From: Daldinia sp. FL1419
Taxonomy: Eukaryota > Ascomycota > Sordariomycetes > Xylariales > Hypoxylaceae
Direction: 5' to 3'
DNA: 64,000 nucleotides
NCBI GenBank assembly: GCA_025201765.1
Contig: MU623416.1
Coordinates: 62,001-126,000, forward strand
Shown here in pieces: positions 62,213 through 64,000 of the stretch. Positions within the stretch are counted from its first letter, which is position 1, and every line of letters begins with the position of its first letter. The notes below the pieces were generated by a model. The model was not told the origin of the DNA. It was given only the letters and a program-made list of their open reading frames with translations, and made no database searches. The position numbers and the translations under genes are program-made.

Positions 62213-62740
62213 TTTTTGTTTTTTTTTTGGTATTATAGCTGGCGCTGTAGGCCTCGCTTCGGCCCCAGGTGCCTGTATTGATGGGATCGGCTCCGTCCAA
62301 GCCGGACGTCATCTTGGATCGGACTATCAAAACTTTCAACTACGCTTGCGAGTGCTCGAACTAAGGCTCTCACGCCGGGGAGAAGCCTTGCAAGTCGACA
62401 AAGATCCGCAATTCAGCAACCCGTAAACAACCAACGAGCGAATCAAAACCGCAAAAGATGCGCTCGTTCAAATTCTCCAACTTCTCCAGGAGTGGAACAA
62501 ATTATCTCAAAAGTTCCGACCGCCATGTGGCCAGAGAAAAGAAGCCAGAGAAGAAGGCAGCTTACTTCAGCCGTCACCGACCAAGGCTCCACGATACGGC
62601 ACACCGTTACTCGAGCTTGGGGGGGAGCGTCTTCTCTACCTGTAGGACCAAGCATGAGATTCAACTAGATAAAAATAATCGGTGCTTCAAGAGTCCGCAA
62701 CGGGGATGTGTACGTAGGAAAGGACGGTTTCTGGGCGTAG
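62213..62740 (+). pseudogene. HET-S-like pseudogene: HeLo domain plus C-terminal amyloid motif
   Basis: From 62229 the plus frame reads GIIAGAVGLASAPGACIDG, QAGRHLGSDYQNFQLRLRV and LRLSRRGEAL, the hallmark start of the HeLo domain (Pfam HeLo), the membrane-targeting death domain of HET-S-type proteins. It stops at TAA 62424, then continues in the same frame (TNERIKTAKDALVQIL) to TAG 62643. An ATG at 62213, expected just before the domain, is out of frame because of long T runs (8 T, G, 10 T). In another frame, 62681-62737 encodes RVRNGDVY and a final GFWA then stop, matching the position and pattern of the HET-s prion-forming motif at the protein end. The second half of HeLo and the first amyloid repeat are missing. 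In life such proteins act in heterokaryon incompatibility; this copy is broken. Confidence 0.72.
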
Positions 62741-64000
62741 GTCCGAGTGCCACCTTCACCGATGCCTCCCACCTCCTTGCCGCCAACGGCACTCTAAGGA
62801 GGGGATTGAAAACTGACGAATAGAATGGTATTATATTTTGGAAGAAATGTATCTGTTCAATTAGATCGCCGATATCAAACATATATATTATATATTATAG
62901 TTAGTAGGACTAGGTACTATTTGCCTTGATATAACGGTAAACGTCTGTTTTTCAGTAAAATAATTCGTCCAAACGGTTAGCGTCTTTTCTAGGAAACGAA
63001 GTCTCTTAGAGATTAGGTTAGCAGGTGTTTAAAAAAGGCTTACAGAGCGAATATCGGTAATTATACCCCGTTTCTTGGAAAAGACGGTACATGTCATGTG
63101 CAAATGATGCCGTGGCTGCAGGTGGCTTTAGGCCTAGACATGCTTCAGGATTTTAGTAAAGTATTACTAAGGGTCCGCTAAATAACATTAATACAGGGGC
63201 CAATGGATTGATCATGCAGGTGACAGACCAGAAATGATAACCAGCCGTAAAACGTGCAAACCCAGATTGAGTCCACTTATTAAGCTCCACCATGCATCCT
63301 AACCCCCTGCGTGCCCCGTAATAGGCACTGCGGTGCAGCCGTAAACCCCATATTTATGCAATGGTCGAAATTTATGGATCGGCAGCTGCAACTCGAAAGC
63401 CTTGGTACCTACCTAGCTAGGGGTGGCGTCAAAATAAGTGCCGTTTCTCTTACTAATGTTATACAACTCACTTTCTTATTGTTACAACGCGATTAAGTTA
63501 TCTCTGAAAAATATATATACATATGTACCTATATATATATCTAAATGGATTCAGAATTTCGTAATATACTAAGATACCTTTCAAAAATGTTATTCCTGAT
63601 CGGATCGCGTAGAAGCATTTTGTTATGCGAACTGTCGTGTTAAGCACCCTTTTTTTTTCTACGGCATTCTGACAACTTAATGAAAGGAAATACTTCATAA
63701 AATCGAAAGATGTGGGCGTCAGATCGACGAAAGTCTAGTCGTATTTCCCAATATTGGCAATCTGCCTTCGCATATACACCTCCACTAAGATAGTAAACCA
63801 TAGCGGCCTCCACTGGCTCCAATATATCGTAAAAGAGTTGCCAGGGGATTTTGTATGGGAAACCCCCTGATATTTATTTATCGATCTCAAAAGTTTGATG
63901 ATATTTTTCCTCGCACAAGTTACAATACTGTAGTCATATAAGCCACTGCGTGTTCCCTCTATAAGAATTGTATATAAGTTATATGTAGGATTCTGGATGG
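62741..64000. other. Downstream flank, no gene seen
   Basis: AT-leaning sequence with only short ORFs of no recognisable content. I see no RNA gene or repeat here. In particular, no NLR (NACHT/STAND) gene, the usual partner of HET-S-like genes, is recognisable within the window. Confidence 0.5.

Overview
The window is nuclear DNA of a filamentous ascomycete (Pezizomycotina, most likely a Sordariomycete; the order cannot be fixed from sequence alone). Reasons: short GT-AG introns (about 50-100 nt) with CTAAC-type branch points, fungal-specific families (Bni4-like, FunK1 kinase, HeLo domain, a DHA1-type MFS transporter), pyrimidine-rich leaders, and a large AT-rich block carrying the signature of repeat-induced point mutation (RIP).

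Layout. (1) 0.5-17 kb and on to 20.4 kb is gene-bearing: a secreted six-hairpin-type glycosidase (+), a 100-aa disordered protein (+), a 101-aa single-pass membrane protein (-), a GMC oxidoreductase (-), a DHA1-type MFS transporter (-), a secreted S33/TAP-like serine peptidase (+), and a complete Yta7/ATAD2-type AAA-ATPase (-). (2) 20.4-22.4 kb is non-coding. (3) 22.4-40.3 kb is an AT-rich block with no functional gene. It holds a tandem array (about 140/171-bp units) and an 8.55-kb Ty3/gypsy LTR retrotransposon on the minus strand, with two 419-bp LTRs, a primer-binding site and mutated reverse transcriptase and integrase. (4) 41.15-42.5 kb is a 1.35-kb element with CCATAGCGGCAA terminal inverted repeats and TA target duplication, with a related solo LTR nested inside it. 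(5) 42.5-52.3 kb is nearly gene-free apart from one 113-aa ORF. (6) 52.3-58.4 kb holds a Bni4-like septum/bud-neck scaffold with a PP1-docking motif and a tRNA-dihydrouridine synthase (Dus1), both (+). (7) 59-63 kb is a graveyard of accessory genes: a FunK1 kinase pseudogene whose kinase half is still open but has HRD changed to HRN, and a decayed HET-S-like gene (HeLo domain plus a C-terminal amyloid motif) of the fungal allorecognition type.

How it fits together. The core genes (Yta7, Bni4, Dus1) are housekeeping. The GMC oxidase, MFS pump and secreted peptidase/glycosidase are environment-facing. The AT block and gene-poor flanks look like a RIP-silenced transposon nest separating two gene islands. 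The most unusual content is the nested, RIP-mutated transposons, the degenerate HET-S-like and FunK1 loci, and an intergenic palindromic decamer (TACCTAGGTA) recurring at nine exact sites.
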